Below, piece by piece: positions 10,571 through 21,510 of a DNA stretch of 64,000 bases. The first letter of the stretch is position 1. Every line of letters begins with the position of its first letter. The notes under the pieces were generated by a model. The model was given only the letters and a program-made list of their open reading frames with translations. It ran no database searches and had not been told where the DNA came from. The stretch covers positions 496,001 through 560,000 of the forward strand of contig JAADJZ010000029.1 in assembly GCA_011032825.1 (NCBI GenBank), read 5' to 3'. The DNA is from Massariosphaeria phaeospora. Taxonomy: Eukaryota; Ascomycota; Dothideomycetes; Pleosporales. Position numbers and translations under genes: made by a program.

Positions 10571-11021
10571 AACCGCGCCGCAGACGAGAAGTGAGAAGGG
10601 GAAGTGAGAAACGGTAGGCGGAGTGCACAAGGTGGGGGAGGGGTGATGGACCGAGGCTCTTCTTGGCTCTCGTTAAAGCGGCACTGCGGAAGGAGAGAAG
10701 CGAGGTGGAATGGCCGTAAAAAGCGGCGGCCAAAGCCAGCCGAAAACGGATGCGTTTGCACCGACACATAGATATTGAGAGGGTGAAACTGCATCGGGAA
10801 ATGGAGGCCTTTCGCCGCGTTTATCCGGCCTGTGCATCGGCCCATCGCATATAAGCACGCCGCCCTCGCCAGTCTATCCTCCCCCAACACCCTGCCTCCG
10901 CCTCATTGGCCGCTCCGACCCACCGTAAGGCATCTTCTTGCCCCTTGGGGGTCATCAACAGCTCCTCCGGTCTGCTTCCCTCAGCAACAACGATCACCAT
11001 ACCTAGTTACAGGCCCGGGCC
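10571..11021. promoter_or_regulatory. Upstream region of the DUF3435 gene, no gene seen
   Basis: GC-normal sequence between the recombinase-like gene and an ankyrin fragment. Open frames here occur on both strands without recognisable domains. A CATATAAG motif at about 10846-10853 could be a TATA-like element, but no transcript direction can be assigned. Confidence 0.3.
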
Positions 11022-11220
11022 CTAACAACTCGGTGGCCGCACCTCTGCTTCTTTAAGAATGAGAGCTAATTCGATGAAGTTGGATGTCTCGGCCCAATGT
11101 CGTGGTGTTTTCCCTTTAGTATCCAACTTCAGAGGGTCGGCGCCCGCTTCCAACAGGTACTTGACGATGTCTACCTTCCCAAATTCTGCAGCCCGATAGA
11201 GTAGTGTGCCAAGACTAAAC
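11022..11220 (-). pseudogene. Ankyrin-repeat protein, C-terminal fragment
   Basis: The minus frame gives TLLYRAAEFGKVDIVKYLLE, then AGADPLKLDTKGKTPRHWAE and a tail ending RPPSC with a stop at 11022-11024. This is one complete ankyrin unit plus the next partial unit (motifs TxLxxAAxxGxxxIVxxLLxxGAD). The frame is clean in GC-normal DNA and stops making sense exactly where AT-rich sequence starts (about 11221). It is the 3' stump of a gene whose 5' part was mutated or replaced. Confidence 0.7.
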
Positions 11221-12189
11221 TATTTGCGCGCTGACCATCTTTCTAGGTTATTTTTATACTTAATTTTATTAATAGATACACTTAGCTCTACAATTCAACA
11301 GACTACCTGTAGTGCATTAACTTTGTTTCTAATAACAGCCTAATAAAGGAGTTGTCTACAGTACGAGTTTGCTTTCTAAAAAAACAAATAGTTAATAAAA
11401 TCTAGTAGAGCTGCTAACATAGCTTGAGACATAGGTGTTAAATTCTAATTGCAGCAGCTACTAGAATCGGCACTGTAAGCAAGAAGCTACTGTACTATCT
11501 TCTAGTTACATTAGCATATAAAAATGCTAGAGCTTTGTAAGCAAAGATTGTATTTAAGGCGTAGAAAAGTACTTTAACGTAGAAAGCTTACCTAGGCTTA
11601 TTAGTATGTTTATATTCTATTCAAGCCTAAAGAAGAAATGCATAATCTCAAATGCTCGTGCACGTACAGCAGCTTTGAACGGAAAATCTAATTCTTTTGC
11701 AACTTTCTCGTTAAGCAAGAGTTGCACTAGTTCAATGTTCTGCTTTTTAATAGCGATAAAAAGCAATTTGAACAGCTACGTAAAATAAGGCTTGGTTTGC
11801 TTAAACGTTAACTACCAAGATTCATGCAAAAAACTCTAGACCTGTTCTTTGACACTATTAATATTCTCTCGACAAGCGGCTTAGTAGCATAGCTTAACTT
11901 TTTTAGACCTTTGATAGAGAGAGACGTTGGTTATTATTAGCAAAGGTAAAGACATTGTCTTGAGTAGATGCGTTAGCAGGAAATCGCCTTAAAGTAAAAG
12001 AATTGAAAGTACTTTTAGGCACCTGCGAGGTAAAGTCTTAGCGTAGCCGCAAAGTATGTAAGCTAATTGAGGTAACACGAATTTGAGAAAGTGCGTGCGT
12101 TACCGAAAATGTGCGCGTAATGCTTGTGTTCGCGTAATGCTTACTTTAATACAACAACACCGTTTTACCTATAACTTCTACACGCGATA
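11221..12189. other. AT-rich sequence, apart from the ankyrin scrap nothing identified
   Basis: Base composition drops sharply at about 11221. No long frame, terminal repeat or duplicated block was recognised here. On the minus strand a short open piece around 11930-12000 gives no domain that I know. Confidence 0.4.
11617..11810 (-). pseudogene. RIP-degraded ankyrin-like fragment
   Basis: A minus-strand frame ending at stop 11617-11619 reads AIKKQNIELVQLLLNEK, then LDFPFKAAVRARAFEIMHFF. This has the spacing of ankyrin helices (xIELVQLLLxxxA). It lies 400 bp from the better ankyrin stump and on the same strand, so both may derive from one gene or from two relatives. The 11221-11616 interval has no readable protein. 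Confidence 0.45.
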
Positions 12190-12850
12190 TTCTACTCAAT
12201 ATAGATCTAATCAATGCAGCGATTAAATTTTTAGAATCGCAGCTATCGAATGCACGATTCTCGTACACAAAAGTTGCTCTCTACTTTAGTGTATTACGCT
12301 ACACGCTCGCTTGCTAACATCAAAGCAAATGTAACGCGTATGCTACTAAATTAATCAACTAGCAACACTTTAGCTTACAACAAAAGTTAGATTTTATAAA
12401 ACATATTAAATAGTTAACTAAAGAGAGCTTGCTACTTAGCAAGCGAATGCTGCGAAATTTATGCGCTTTAATTGCTAGAAAGCTTGCTTTAAAAACTTAA
12501 GTAACGCGCTTTCTCGCTCGTTACAAAGATAAGCTGAAATCGCATTACAGCAAGAAAAAAAACTATTTCTGCTATAGAGCAGATTCTCTATACAAATACA
12601 AGTAGTAGTTTCGCGATCTCAACAAAATTCTTCGTAAATACTACTACTAACTGTCTAATATATACAATATAGATAAGAAAAGCTTTTACTTTGGTAAAAG
12701 TAAAAGTAGCTACAAAGTCTTTAGTAGAAACTTATAGAAGCGAGAAAAACGTCGTTAACCTATTCAAAATAGGTTAAGAAAGTAGTTAACGGTAATATAA
12801 TGCGTTGCGAAAGTCTAGATCTACTTTCTAAGAAAGCGTAGAAGCGCGGA
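12190..12850 (+). pseudogene. pogo-D: N-terminal half of a pogo transposase
   Basis: The plus frame reads INAAIKFLESQLSNARFSY, then KCNAYATKLINQQHFSLQQK, VTRFLARYKDKLKSHYSKKK, and NIYNIDKKSFYFGKSKSSYK. These match, in order, the helix-turn-helix, the CENP-B-like domain and the first DDE block (YNxDEKGF) of fungal pogo transposases. In the D position the D of IDKKSF is still present. After about 12850 the similarity stops and no second half follows, so the element is truncated. Multiple TAG/TAA stops are present. Confidence 0.65.
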
Positions 12851-13254
12851 AATCGAATATAACTAGAAATAGCTGCGTTATTATTCCGTATAGAGATTAG
12901 TATAGAGCAAAATAACGCAGCTATTTTAGTTTTCTATTTCTGCTGTTTTCTGTTAACGTAAAGTGTTTTTTTATTATATAAAGCTTATATTTGGTGTTGA
13001 AGTTCTTGTACCGTTATAGAGAGCTCTAAATCTCGCTTAACTAGTTATTAGCTTTAGCTAGAGCTTCTGCAGCGTGTAATTAACTATATTAATTAAAGTT
13101 TCAACTTTTTCTAAATTCTTAGAGATACTAGCGTTTATCAACACGTTTTCTAGGCAATTCGATTATCTTTTAAATAGTAGAAGCAGCTATATTCTTTTTG
13201 TATAGTTAAAATAAACTAATCTAGCTATATAAAGTAGTTTTACAAGAATAGCCT
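12851..13254. other. AT-rich spacer with a 15-bp inverted repeat
   Basis: AATAGCTGCGTTATT at 12868-12882 recurs inverted at 12911-12925 with a 28-bp loop. The rest, to the first recognisable Tc1 coding at about 13255, carries no readable gene. It probably includes the unreadable 5' part of the Tc1-1 element. Confidence 0.4.
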
Positions 13255-14332
13255 ATTGTTGTTTTTAAAAAAAAAACCTACTTAGTATATTAAAGAGATA
13301 ATAGAGTTTTTATACGATACATACGACTTTACTATTTCTCGCAGTATAATCTACAAAGCGCTGCAGCAAGCTAACTAAAGTTATAAAGTAGTAACTAGAA
13401 AAGCTAGAAAGCGCTAGAGTAGTAAATAAATATAAGTTAAGTTAAAGTTAAGTTAGCTTACGTAAGACTTTAGTGCTAACTTAATTTATACTTACGCTAA
13501 AACGTTTTAGCGTAGGTATAAGTTAAGTTAGCATAGACTTCTACAATTTTATATTTTAATATATTTTTTCTTTATAATTATAATAGCTAGTTATAATAAA
13601 TTTATTAACCTAAAAGTAGTACTTATAACTTAACTTTAACCTACGCTTTAATTACTCTAACTTAATTTTAACTTTAGGTTTATGCAACTCTAACTCAACT
13701 TATACTTAACAATAAGTACTTTTTACTTATTCGCTAGCATAGAAAGCGTAGTAAAGTGCTTCGAGTAGTGTTTAAAGCAAAGCTACAGTTTTAGAATGCA
13801 AATTAAGTTGTTTGCTTTAATAAAAGCGCTGCCAACGAGCGTACAAGCAATAGAAAATATAAGTAGTTTTTTCTAGGTATGCCTTGTAAGCTAGCCTATT
13901 CAATTAAGCACTTAGAAAAATAAAGTATTCTACTTGCTATAGCAATAGAAAGATACATTGCCTACTAGATTTACTAAAAATCAATTACTATAGAGATTAT
14001 TAAGAAGTTTTTTATTAAAAACGTACTACCGCGTTGTTTGCTCTACCTAGAACCTAGGTTAATTATTGTACTAGATAACGCGTTAATATATTAAAGAAGT
14101 TGTATTAAATAGCTTTATAAAGACGCTAGCGTTATACTAAAGTACCTACTACTATACTCGCTAGATTTCAACTCGATAGAGTTAAGTTTCTATTAGTTAA
14201 AAACGTAGCTTTGCAAACACTACTTGCAAGCGGTAGTATTTGATAATTTTAAATACTTTTTAGAGCTAGGCATACAGAGCAGCTGTTACTACAACGTAAA
14301 AAAGCTGTTTAAAAAGTTTAAGTACGTGTAGG
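13255..14332 (+). pseudogene. Tc1-1: Tc1-type transposase, interrupted
   Basis: Coding resumes on both sides of MITE-1. Before it: IKEIIEFLYDTYDFTISRSI and YKALQQAN, the second helix-turn-helix region. After it: VVCFNKSAANERT (first catalytic block; the usual Asp is Asn here), LIIVLDNALIY (second Asp), then YSLDFNSIE (third acidic residue, Glu, of the DD34E type). The frame ends inside the 5' end of Gypsy-1 at 14333. The copy is related to Tc1-2 at 55.8 kb, which shares the ANERT block. Stops abound, so no activity is possible. Confidence 0.75.
13417..13739 (+). mobile_element. MITE-1: 323-bp foldback element inside Tc1-1
   Basis: One of four copies of a 323-bp non-coding element in this window (others start at 25856, 47354 and 55179). 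All start (G/A)AGTAGTAAAT(A/G)A and end CGCTAGC(G/A). All are flanked by TA. The centre holds a palindrome, GCTAAAACGTTTTAGC, embedded in longer complementary arms (GTTAAGTTAGC / GCTAACTTAA). There is no coding capacity. This copy lies between the HTH and DDE parts of Tc1-1, with TA at 13415-13416 and 13740-13741. Confidence 0.88.
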
Positions 14333-14833
14333 TGTTATAAACAAAGATAATACTAAGTATCGTAGACTAAGCAACAACGTAGAAAAGTTGTTAGAGCTTG
14401 CAAGTTTGCAAAACGAAAGTATAGCAATGCGCAAAGCAAGATTAAGTTAGCAGTTACGTAATAGTAATTAGTGCGATTAGAGCTTTAGCAAACTAAGTAC
14501 ACTAAGCGGCAAGCGCTTAGCGAGCTTAAAGCGCTTAGCAACTAAGCACACTAAGTAAACTAAGTAGAACGCTTTTAGCAAAAAATTATAGAACTATATA
14601 GATTAGCAGAATTTCTTTTACAATTTAAATTCTTTGTAGTTAACTCTTTTAAGTACATTTTATACATAGATTAGATCTATAGGCAACAAATTGTTACTCT
14701 GTTATTCTATTTAAAATAGAATTAAAATTGTTTTTTTGTTGTTATTAAGCTTTTCGAATACAGAACAATTCTTTAGGCAGAATCTTCGAGTCTAATAACT
14801 CGTACCTTTAGTAAAAAAACACTTTTAATAACA
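14333..14833 (+). repeat. Gypsy-1 5' LTR
   Basis: 501 bp, colinear with 21010-21510 without length difference. It contains short internal repeats of the type AAGCGCTTAGCAACTAAGCA. The differences from the 3' LTR are mostly transitions. Confidence 0.93.
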
Positions 14834-14899
14834 CGTTAACTACTTTAGGTTTAAAACTAAAACAATATAGCAACACCTACGAGCTTACGCACGACAGGC

Positions 14900-17800
14900 A
14901 GTAGCGTTACTACACTTACAACGAACCTAGCAACTGTAATAGCAAAGCAAGCTAATTAGATACAGCAGCAAGCAGAATAGATTTAAAAACTATTAGCAGT
15001 AGTTACGAAGCTTCGAGGTAGAACAAGAAAAAAGTTAGCAAAAGCACTCTCCCTAGAGAAATATAGCAAAGGAAAAAAAAACTTAAAACTTTTTTTTACT
15101 AACGTAGACTTCTACTGCTGTTATTATAGCAATAGCTTCTACACAAATTAAAACAAGATTCTAGTAGCAGAAATGCACATAAAAGATGACGCAGCAGAAT
15201 AGTTTTAGCTATACGCCGAAAACTACGTTACGCACGCAAAAAACGTAAAGAAAATAAAGCAAAACACGAAGCGCATTTTTAAAAATTAAAAGTTGTTTAA
15301 ACAAAAACTTTATACGATTTAAAGCGAAGTAAACGAAACGCAGCAAGCAATAAACTAACTTAAACTACTTTAGCAAAAAAGCTTAGCTAGCGAGTACACA
15401 ATTAAATTTAAAAGAATTTAGGCTAAAGTAAATAATGTAGGAAAACGCAGCCTATGCGAGTTCTACTACGCAAAGTTAAAAAAACACGTAAAAAATAAAA
15501 TTAGTCAAAACAAAAAACTAAAGAAACTTAATAAGTTAATTGAAACTATAGTACAAATTGACAACTAACTATAGCAACGATAGTAAAAACGCAAGTTCAC
15601 TGTCAAACTATACATACGCCTAGTAGCTACAATTAAAAAAACCTATTACTACGACCTAATAGATATCGACAGCATTAAATAAATTTAAAACAACAAACTA
15701 CTACAAAAGCAGTTTAATAAAAAGAACGCTACTTTGACAAAACAAAACTTTAAAAACGAGCTGTCTAAAGAGAAACGCTAGAAGCGTTACAACAATAAAG
15801 TATGTCTTTAATGCAGTAAAAACAAATACTTTTGCAAAAACTACCTAGAAATACTACAAAAAGTAGCAGGCGCGCAAGCTGCTACTATTGCTATAGTTTA
15901 ACTACAACAAGTAGCTACACTATATCTAAGAATCTACGAAGAACTAGATAGCAAGTAAGTTAAAGTTGAAAACCTAAGAACGAAGAAGTAGGTAAACTAA
16001 AAAGCTAAACCTACTTACCTACAAGCAAGAACAATTACAGATTAACTTTAGAATTACGAGTGCTAGATGTGCGGTAAGACTACTTACATTGCCTAGTACT
16101 ACAACCAACAGTTTAAAAAACTACAAATTGAAAAACTACAAAGATAAAAAGCTGCGAACGCAGCAATAGCACAACAAAAATTAACAAAAAAAAAAATAAA
16201 GTTCGCGGATTAAAACAATTACGGAAACTTACTTTAGCACTAGTGCAACAAAAAAAACTGCATGTACTACGCAAACAATAAAATTTTTGCGCAACAATAG
16301 CTAAAATTATTATTACACGTTTTGCTTAAAGACAGCGAATGTACAGTAACAAAATGTTACGTACATAACTACGACAATTAGTTTAAAAACTATAGCAAAA
16401 GCTGCGCATAGGCATAGTGCTACAATAAAAAATGTTAAATACACTAGTCTAGCAAGCATATTACAAAATAGTAGCTTTTAGGTTTAAAAAACAAGAACTA
16501 CTTAAAATGCAACAATAAATTATGCATAAAAAACTACGATACGTGCTAAGCAGCACGCTAGCTTTTTTGCACTTAAAAATGCGCAATTTATTAGCTATAG
16601 AAATACGCAACTAGATAGAATTTTAAAAATTAAAACTACAGCAAATACTTACAGCTATAAGAATGTTTTATCGACAAGTGCAATTACTACGAGTAGTAAA
16701 ACATTTTAAAAAAACAAGTTTTAAAAGCTTTTTTAGCAAAAAACTAGCGGGCTACTAGACCTACGGTTAGAATAGTATAAGTGCTTTTAGCACAACCGTA
16801 CAAAGCGTACAAAAAACGCAATTAGAATAGAATTACATAAAAGTAAAAGCAAAAGTCGCAGGCTAAAAGCTTACTGCACTACTTGATAGCAAAGCTGCCT
16901 AGACATTAGTTTCCTCTAGATAAGTAAAAAAGAACAAAATACTTTATTAAGTTAAAAATTAACTAATACGAATAGTGTTAGCTAACAGACAACTACTAGA
17001 ATATAGAAACAGTTTAATCAACTTGAAAACTTAAAAAGTTGAGTTGAAAGTTGCAAGCAACAAGTACTAACAGTGTATTAATATTATAAACTTTAAAAGT
17101 TCTAACATGTATATTAAGTACGACTAGCTACAAAAACACAACTTTAACATTAATTAAGAAAACGAAACAATACGTAGCTAAAGGCTTAAAAAGAAAGTTG
17201 CTGTAATACAATAAAACAAATCAACAATTCAAAGCTTACTTAAGATTAAAAGAATTAGTCTAATTGCATTCTACAAGATTGCGAGAATTTGTAAAAAAAA
17301 CTTTTAGCAAATAGGCGTTATATAGATACGACGAGTTGCGCTTTTAAAAAAAAGCAAACTACAATCTAACCTCTCTAAGAAATAAAAAAAAGAGTTTAAA
17401 AACTTTTCTACTAAATACTAAGCAGAGTTTAGAAGTTTCTTTAAAAAAAACAAAGAGCACAACTTAGCAGACTACTAAAAATAAAATCATAAAATTATTC
17501 TTAAGGAAGAAACAAAACTGCGACTAAAACTAATATATTCTCTAACTTACGACTAGCAGAAAGAATTAAAAAAATACATTTAAAGAAATATCTAGCGAGA
17601 ATACATACAACTAAGCAAAAGCTTAATAGCTTCGCTAATATTGTTCGTACTTAAAAAAAACAAAGAATTGAAACTGTGCGTAGATTTTCGACATCTTAAC
17701 AACGTTACACGAAAAAACAAATACTTACTACCGCTTATTTAGAAGCTTATAAATTAACTCTAAAAAGTAAAATAAATTACGAAACTTAACGTACGAGATA

Positions 17801-20800
17801 GATACTATCGCATTAAAATTGCAAAAGAGCACGAATAGATAACAGCTTTTAAAACTAGATATAAACTCTATAAGTACTAGGTTATGCTATTTAAATTAAC
17901 TAATACCTTAGCTACGTTTTAGGCTCTAATTAACAAAGCACTATACAAATACTTAGACATTTTTGTTACAGCGTACTTAAACAACGTATTAATATACTCT
18001 AAAAAAACGCTCAAAGAACATTAAAAACATGTTAAAAAAGTGCTACAAAAGATAAAGCAGTACTAGCTACTTTTTTATTTAAAAAAGTGTAAATTTCACG
18101 TTATAAAAACTAGCTATTTTAGATTTATTATTTTAAGAGAAAGTGTGTTTATGGACTTAAAGAAAATTTAGACTGTACAAAAATAGCTAACTCCTAAAAT
18201 AGTAAAAGACGTGCAGTTTTTTTTAGAATTTGCTAACTTTTATTAAAAGTTTATTAAAAATTACTTTAAAACTACGACACTACTCTTAGAAGTTACTAAA
18301 AAAAATAAAAAGTTTAAATAAACGAAAATACAGAAACAAGCGTTTTAAGAACTTAAAAAGAAGTTTACTACAGCACTAATGCTACAAATGCACGACTTAA
18401 AAAAGAAAACTTAAGTAAAAACCAATGCTTTAGACTATGCATTAAAAGCAATACTCTTACAGCAATGCAACAATAGAAAATAAAAACTAGTGTTCTACTA
18501 TTCTAGAAAGTTCTTAGAAGTAGAACTTAACTACGACGTTTACAATAAAGAGCTATTAGCAATAATAAACGCTTTTAAACAGTAGAAAGCACAGCTAAAA
18601 GAAGCAAGGCATTAAGTACAAGTATACTTAGATTATTAGAACTTTACTAGCTTTACTACAACTAAGAAATTAAATTAACAACAAGTTAGATAGGCTGAAT
18701 TTATAGCAGATTACAATATCAAGATTTACTATTGCAAAAGAACTAACAACGAAGCTGCGAACGCGCTTAGTCGAAGATTAGATTTTATAAAAACTAACAA
18801 ACTAGTTACGCACAACTTAGTATTACGACGGAATCTAAACAAAACTTTCAAATACAACTAACTACAACTAGCTAAGATAGCTAAAGTTACTAGCATCAAA
18901 GAAAAAATGCACTAAAAATAGAGCAAAAACAACTAGCAAAGATAGATAGTTACAAACAACACTTAAGCTATATAGCTTATTTAAGAATTACACGCTTTAC
19001 AAGCATACAAACACTTAGAAATTAACAAAATAGTTTGACAAATTTTAAACGAGTACTTAATGCTCTATGTACAAAACATAGTTTAAAAAGCAGTAGGCAA
19101 CTGTTTAGATTGTTTTAAAAACAAACTTAAAAGATACAAGCTTTACGGATTACTTTAACTGCTAGAACTACTCGCACGCTTATAGATTAGCGTTACAATA
19201 GATTTTATAGTAAAGCTTTTAAAATTGTTAAAACCTAAATTAGCACGGCTATGCAACTCGATATTGGTAATTGTAAATTAATTAACTAAAGAATTACATT
19301 TCGTACTAACAGAAGAATTAATTACAGCAGAAAAAATAGCTTACGAGGTTACAAAGACACTCGTCGCTAATTACAAATTGCTAGAACAGTTTATTACTAA
19401 CAGAAACAAACTGTTTACATTAAAGTTTTAGAATACGTTCTTAGCCTAGTTAAGAGTTGCAAAGAAGCTATTAACTAGCTTCTACTCGCAAACAAACGGC
19501 TAGACAGAACAAACAAACTAAACGCTAGAATAGTATTTACAAATGTACACTAACAAGCTGTAAAACAACTAGATTGAACTTCTGCTAACAGCACAATTAG
19601 CATACAACAGCACGAGGTTTACGACAATAGAACACTTGCTATACTACGCAAATTACAAATATAAGCTAGTAGCTTATTAAAATTTAAAGAATATTAAAAG
19701 CATTTTGCTAGCAGCGGACAACAAGGCTTCTAGAATGCAAAAATTATACAACAAATTAAGCTAACAAATCGCTTAAAGAAACTTTACGACAGCTAAGTTA
19801 GCAAATAAAAAAAAGCTTAAAGAACTAACTTTTAAAAAGGAGAATAAAGTTTTTCTCTTACGAAAAAACCTAAAAACTAAACGACTATGCAACAAGTTAA
19901 ACAACTTTCAAATAAAACCGTTTAAAATTCTAAAGGTTAAAAGACTTGTATTATTTAAACTACAGCTACTTACAAGTATGCGCATACATTTAGTTTTTTA
20001 CAAATTACTTTTCAAACTAGCGCTACTAAACGCCGAAGTAGCAACTAATATCAAACTCAAAAACAAAAAGTACAAGGTTAAAGAAGTTAAAAACCTACAA
20101 CAGTTTGAACGTTAGTAGAAATACTTAGTTAAATAGCAAGAATAGCTAGAAAGCTAGAATATATAGAAACTAATACAGAATCTTACGAACTGCAAAGAAC
20201 TAGTACGAAAGTACTACTAGCAAAATCTAGAAGCAAAGAATTCAAGTTTTCTAAAAAAGCAAAAAAGTTAAAAGAAAAAAAAACAAGTAGAGAAAAGTTA
20301 GTCTGTAACTAGCTTAAGTTAGTCGAAAGCGTTTTAAGTAGTAGTAGTATAGAACTATTAGTAGAAGTTGTACTCTTAGAATCGACAGCAGCGCTAGACT
20401 ACGCAGCTTCTAGTTTTTTTTAGCTCTTTAATAGCAACCTACTTATTAGCAAAACGCTAATTTCTTTTTATTTTAGCAATAGAAAGCTCTACTCGAAGAG
20501 TAGTAGCACGAGACTCTGCTGCGAACACTAGCTAAGTAGTTTAAATTCGCGCAGATAGCACTTGTTGCTTAGCTAGCAAAAGCTAATATTGCAAGTTGCA
20601 ACGCTTTTGTTAAAAAGCTGCTTACTTTTTTTTTGTTAAAGCAAAACTGCAAGGCGCGCTAGACTAAAAGCATTTAGCACATTTATTTAACAAGAAATTA
20701 ACTAGGCACTTTAGGTTTTTTTTAGAACAACAGCCGCAAAGAGTAGGCATTTTTAAACTAGTTTTACAAATACAAGCAACTTAATTGTAACAATAGCAAG

Positions 20801-20900
20801 TTAACTTAAAGCACGAATCTATAGAAAGCGAAAACTTAGGCATAGTTAAACTTAAAGACTTAAAAAAATACAAAAAGAAGCTACGACACGATAGAAATTG
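14900..20900 (+). pseudogene. Gypsy-1 gag-pol, inactivated
   Basis: Landmarks: a CCHC-like knuckle at about 15800-15845 (Cys-x2-Cys-x4-Tyr for His-x4-Cys) and another near 16060. Reverse transcriptase LCVDFRHLNNVTRKNKY is at about 17668-17720. The active-site block YLNNVLIYSK at 17974-18003 stands where YLDDxLIYSK is expected, so both catalytic Asp codons have become Asn. RNase H is at about 18400-18800. Integrase has FITNRNKLFT (normally ITDRDKLFT) at about 19390 and TSFYSQTNG-TEQTN at about 19470-19510. A chromodomain (YLVK-QE-LES-N) lies at about 20055-20160. Tryptophan codons are nearly all replaced by TAG. Not translatable. Confidence 0.85.
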
Positions 20901-21009
20901 AAGTTAACTTACTTTTATACAAAACAGTACTTTTGATACAAAGCACAAAAAGAACTAGCACAGCACAGCAGAACAGCTATTAAGACAATATTCTTAAAGA
21001 AAAAAATAA

Positions 21010-21510
21010 TGTTACAAACAAAAACAATACTAGGTATTGTAAACTAAGCAACAACGTAGAAGAGTTGTTAAAGCTTACAAGTTTGCAAAACAAAAGTACA
21101 GCAATGCGCAAAGCAGAATTATGTTAGTAGTTACGTAATAGTAATTAGTGCGATTAGAGTTTTAGCAGACTAAGTACACTAAGCAGCGAGTGCTTAGTAA
21201 GCCTAAAGCGCTTAGCAACTAAGCACACTAAGCGGACTAAGCAAAACGCTTTTAGCAAAGAATTATAGAACTATATAGATTAGCAGAATTTCTTTTATAG
21301 TTTAAATTTTTTGTAGTTAACTCTTTTAAGTACATTTTATACATAGATTGAATTTATAAGCAACAAATTGTTACTTTGTTATTCTATTTAAAATAGAATT
21401 GAGATTGTTTTTTTATTGTTATTAAGCTTTTCGAACATAGAACAATCTCTTAGGCGAAATTTTCGAGTCCGATAACTCGTACCTTCGATAAAAAAACACT
21501 TCTAATAATA
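21010..21510 (+). repeat. Gypsy-1 3' LTR
   Basis: 501 bp partner of 14333-14833. It ends in TAATA where the 5' copy has TAACA. Confidence 0.93.

Larger units (their letters stand above)
14333..21510 (+). mobile_element. Gypsy-1: complete Ty3/gypsy chromovirus-like retrotransposon
   Basis: Two LTRs of exactly 501 bp (14333-14833 and 21010-21510) start TGTTA and end with TAACA or its mutated form TAATA. The flanks are GTAGG (14328-14332) and GTAAG (21511-21515): a 5-bp target duplication with one G-to-A change. The internal order is gag with zinc knuckles, protease, reverse transcriptase, RNase H, integrase, chromodomain, which is Ty3/gypsy. A purine-rich tract (AAAGAAAAAAA) precedes the 3' LTR. 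It is inserted into Tc1-1 and heavily RIP-mutated throughout. Confidence 0.93.

Noticed and set aside
10248..11056. Long frames in several phases around 10.2-11.0 kb
   Set aside because: Shadows of the minus-strand DUF3435 5' exon and its GC-rich upstream region.
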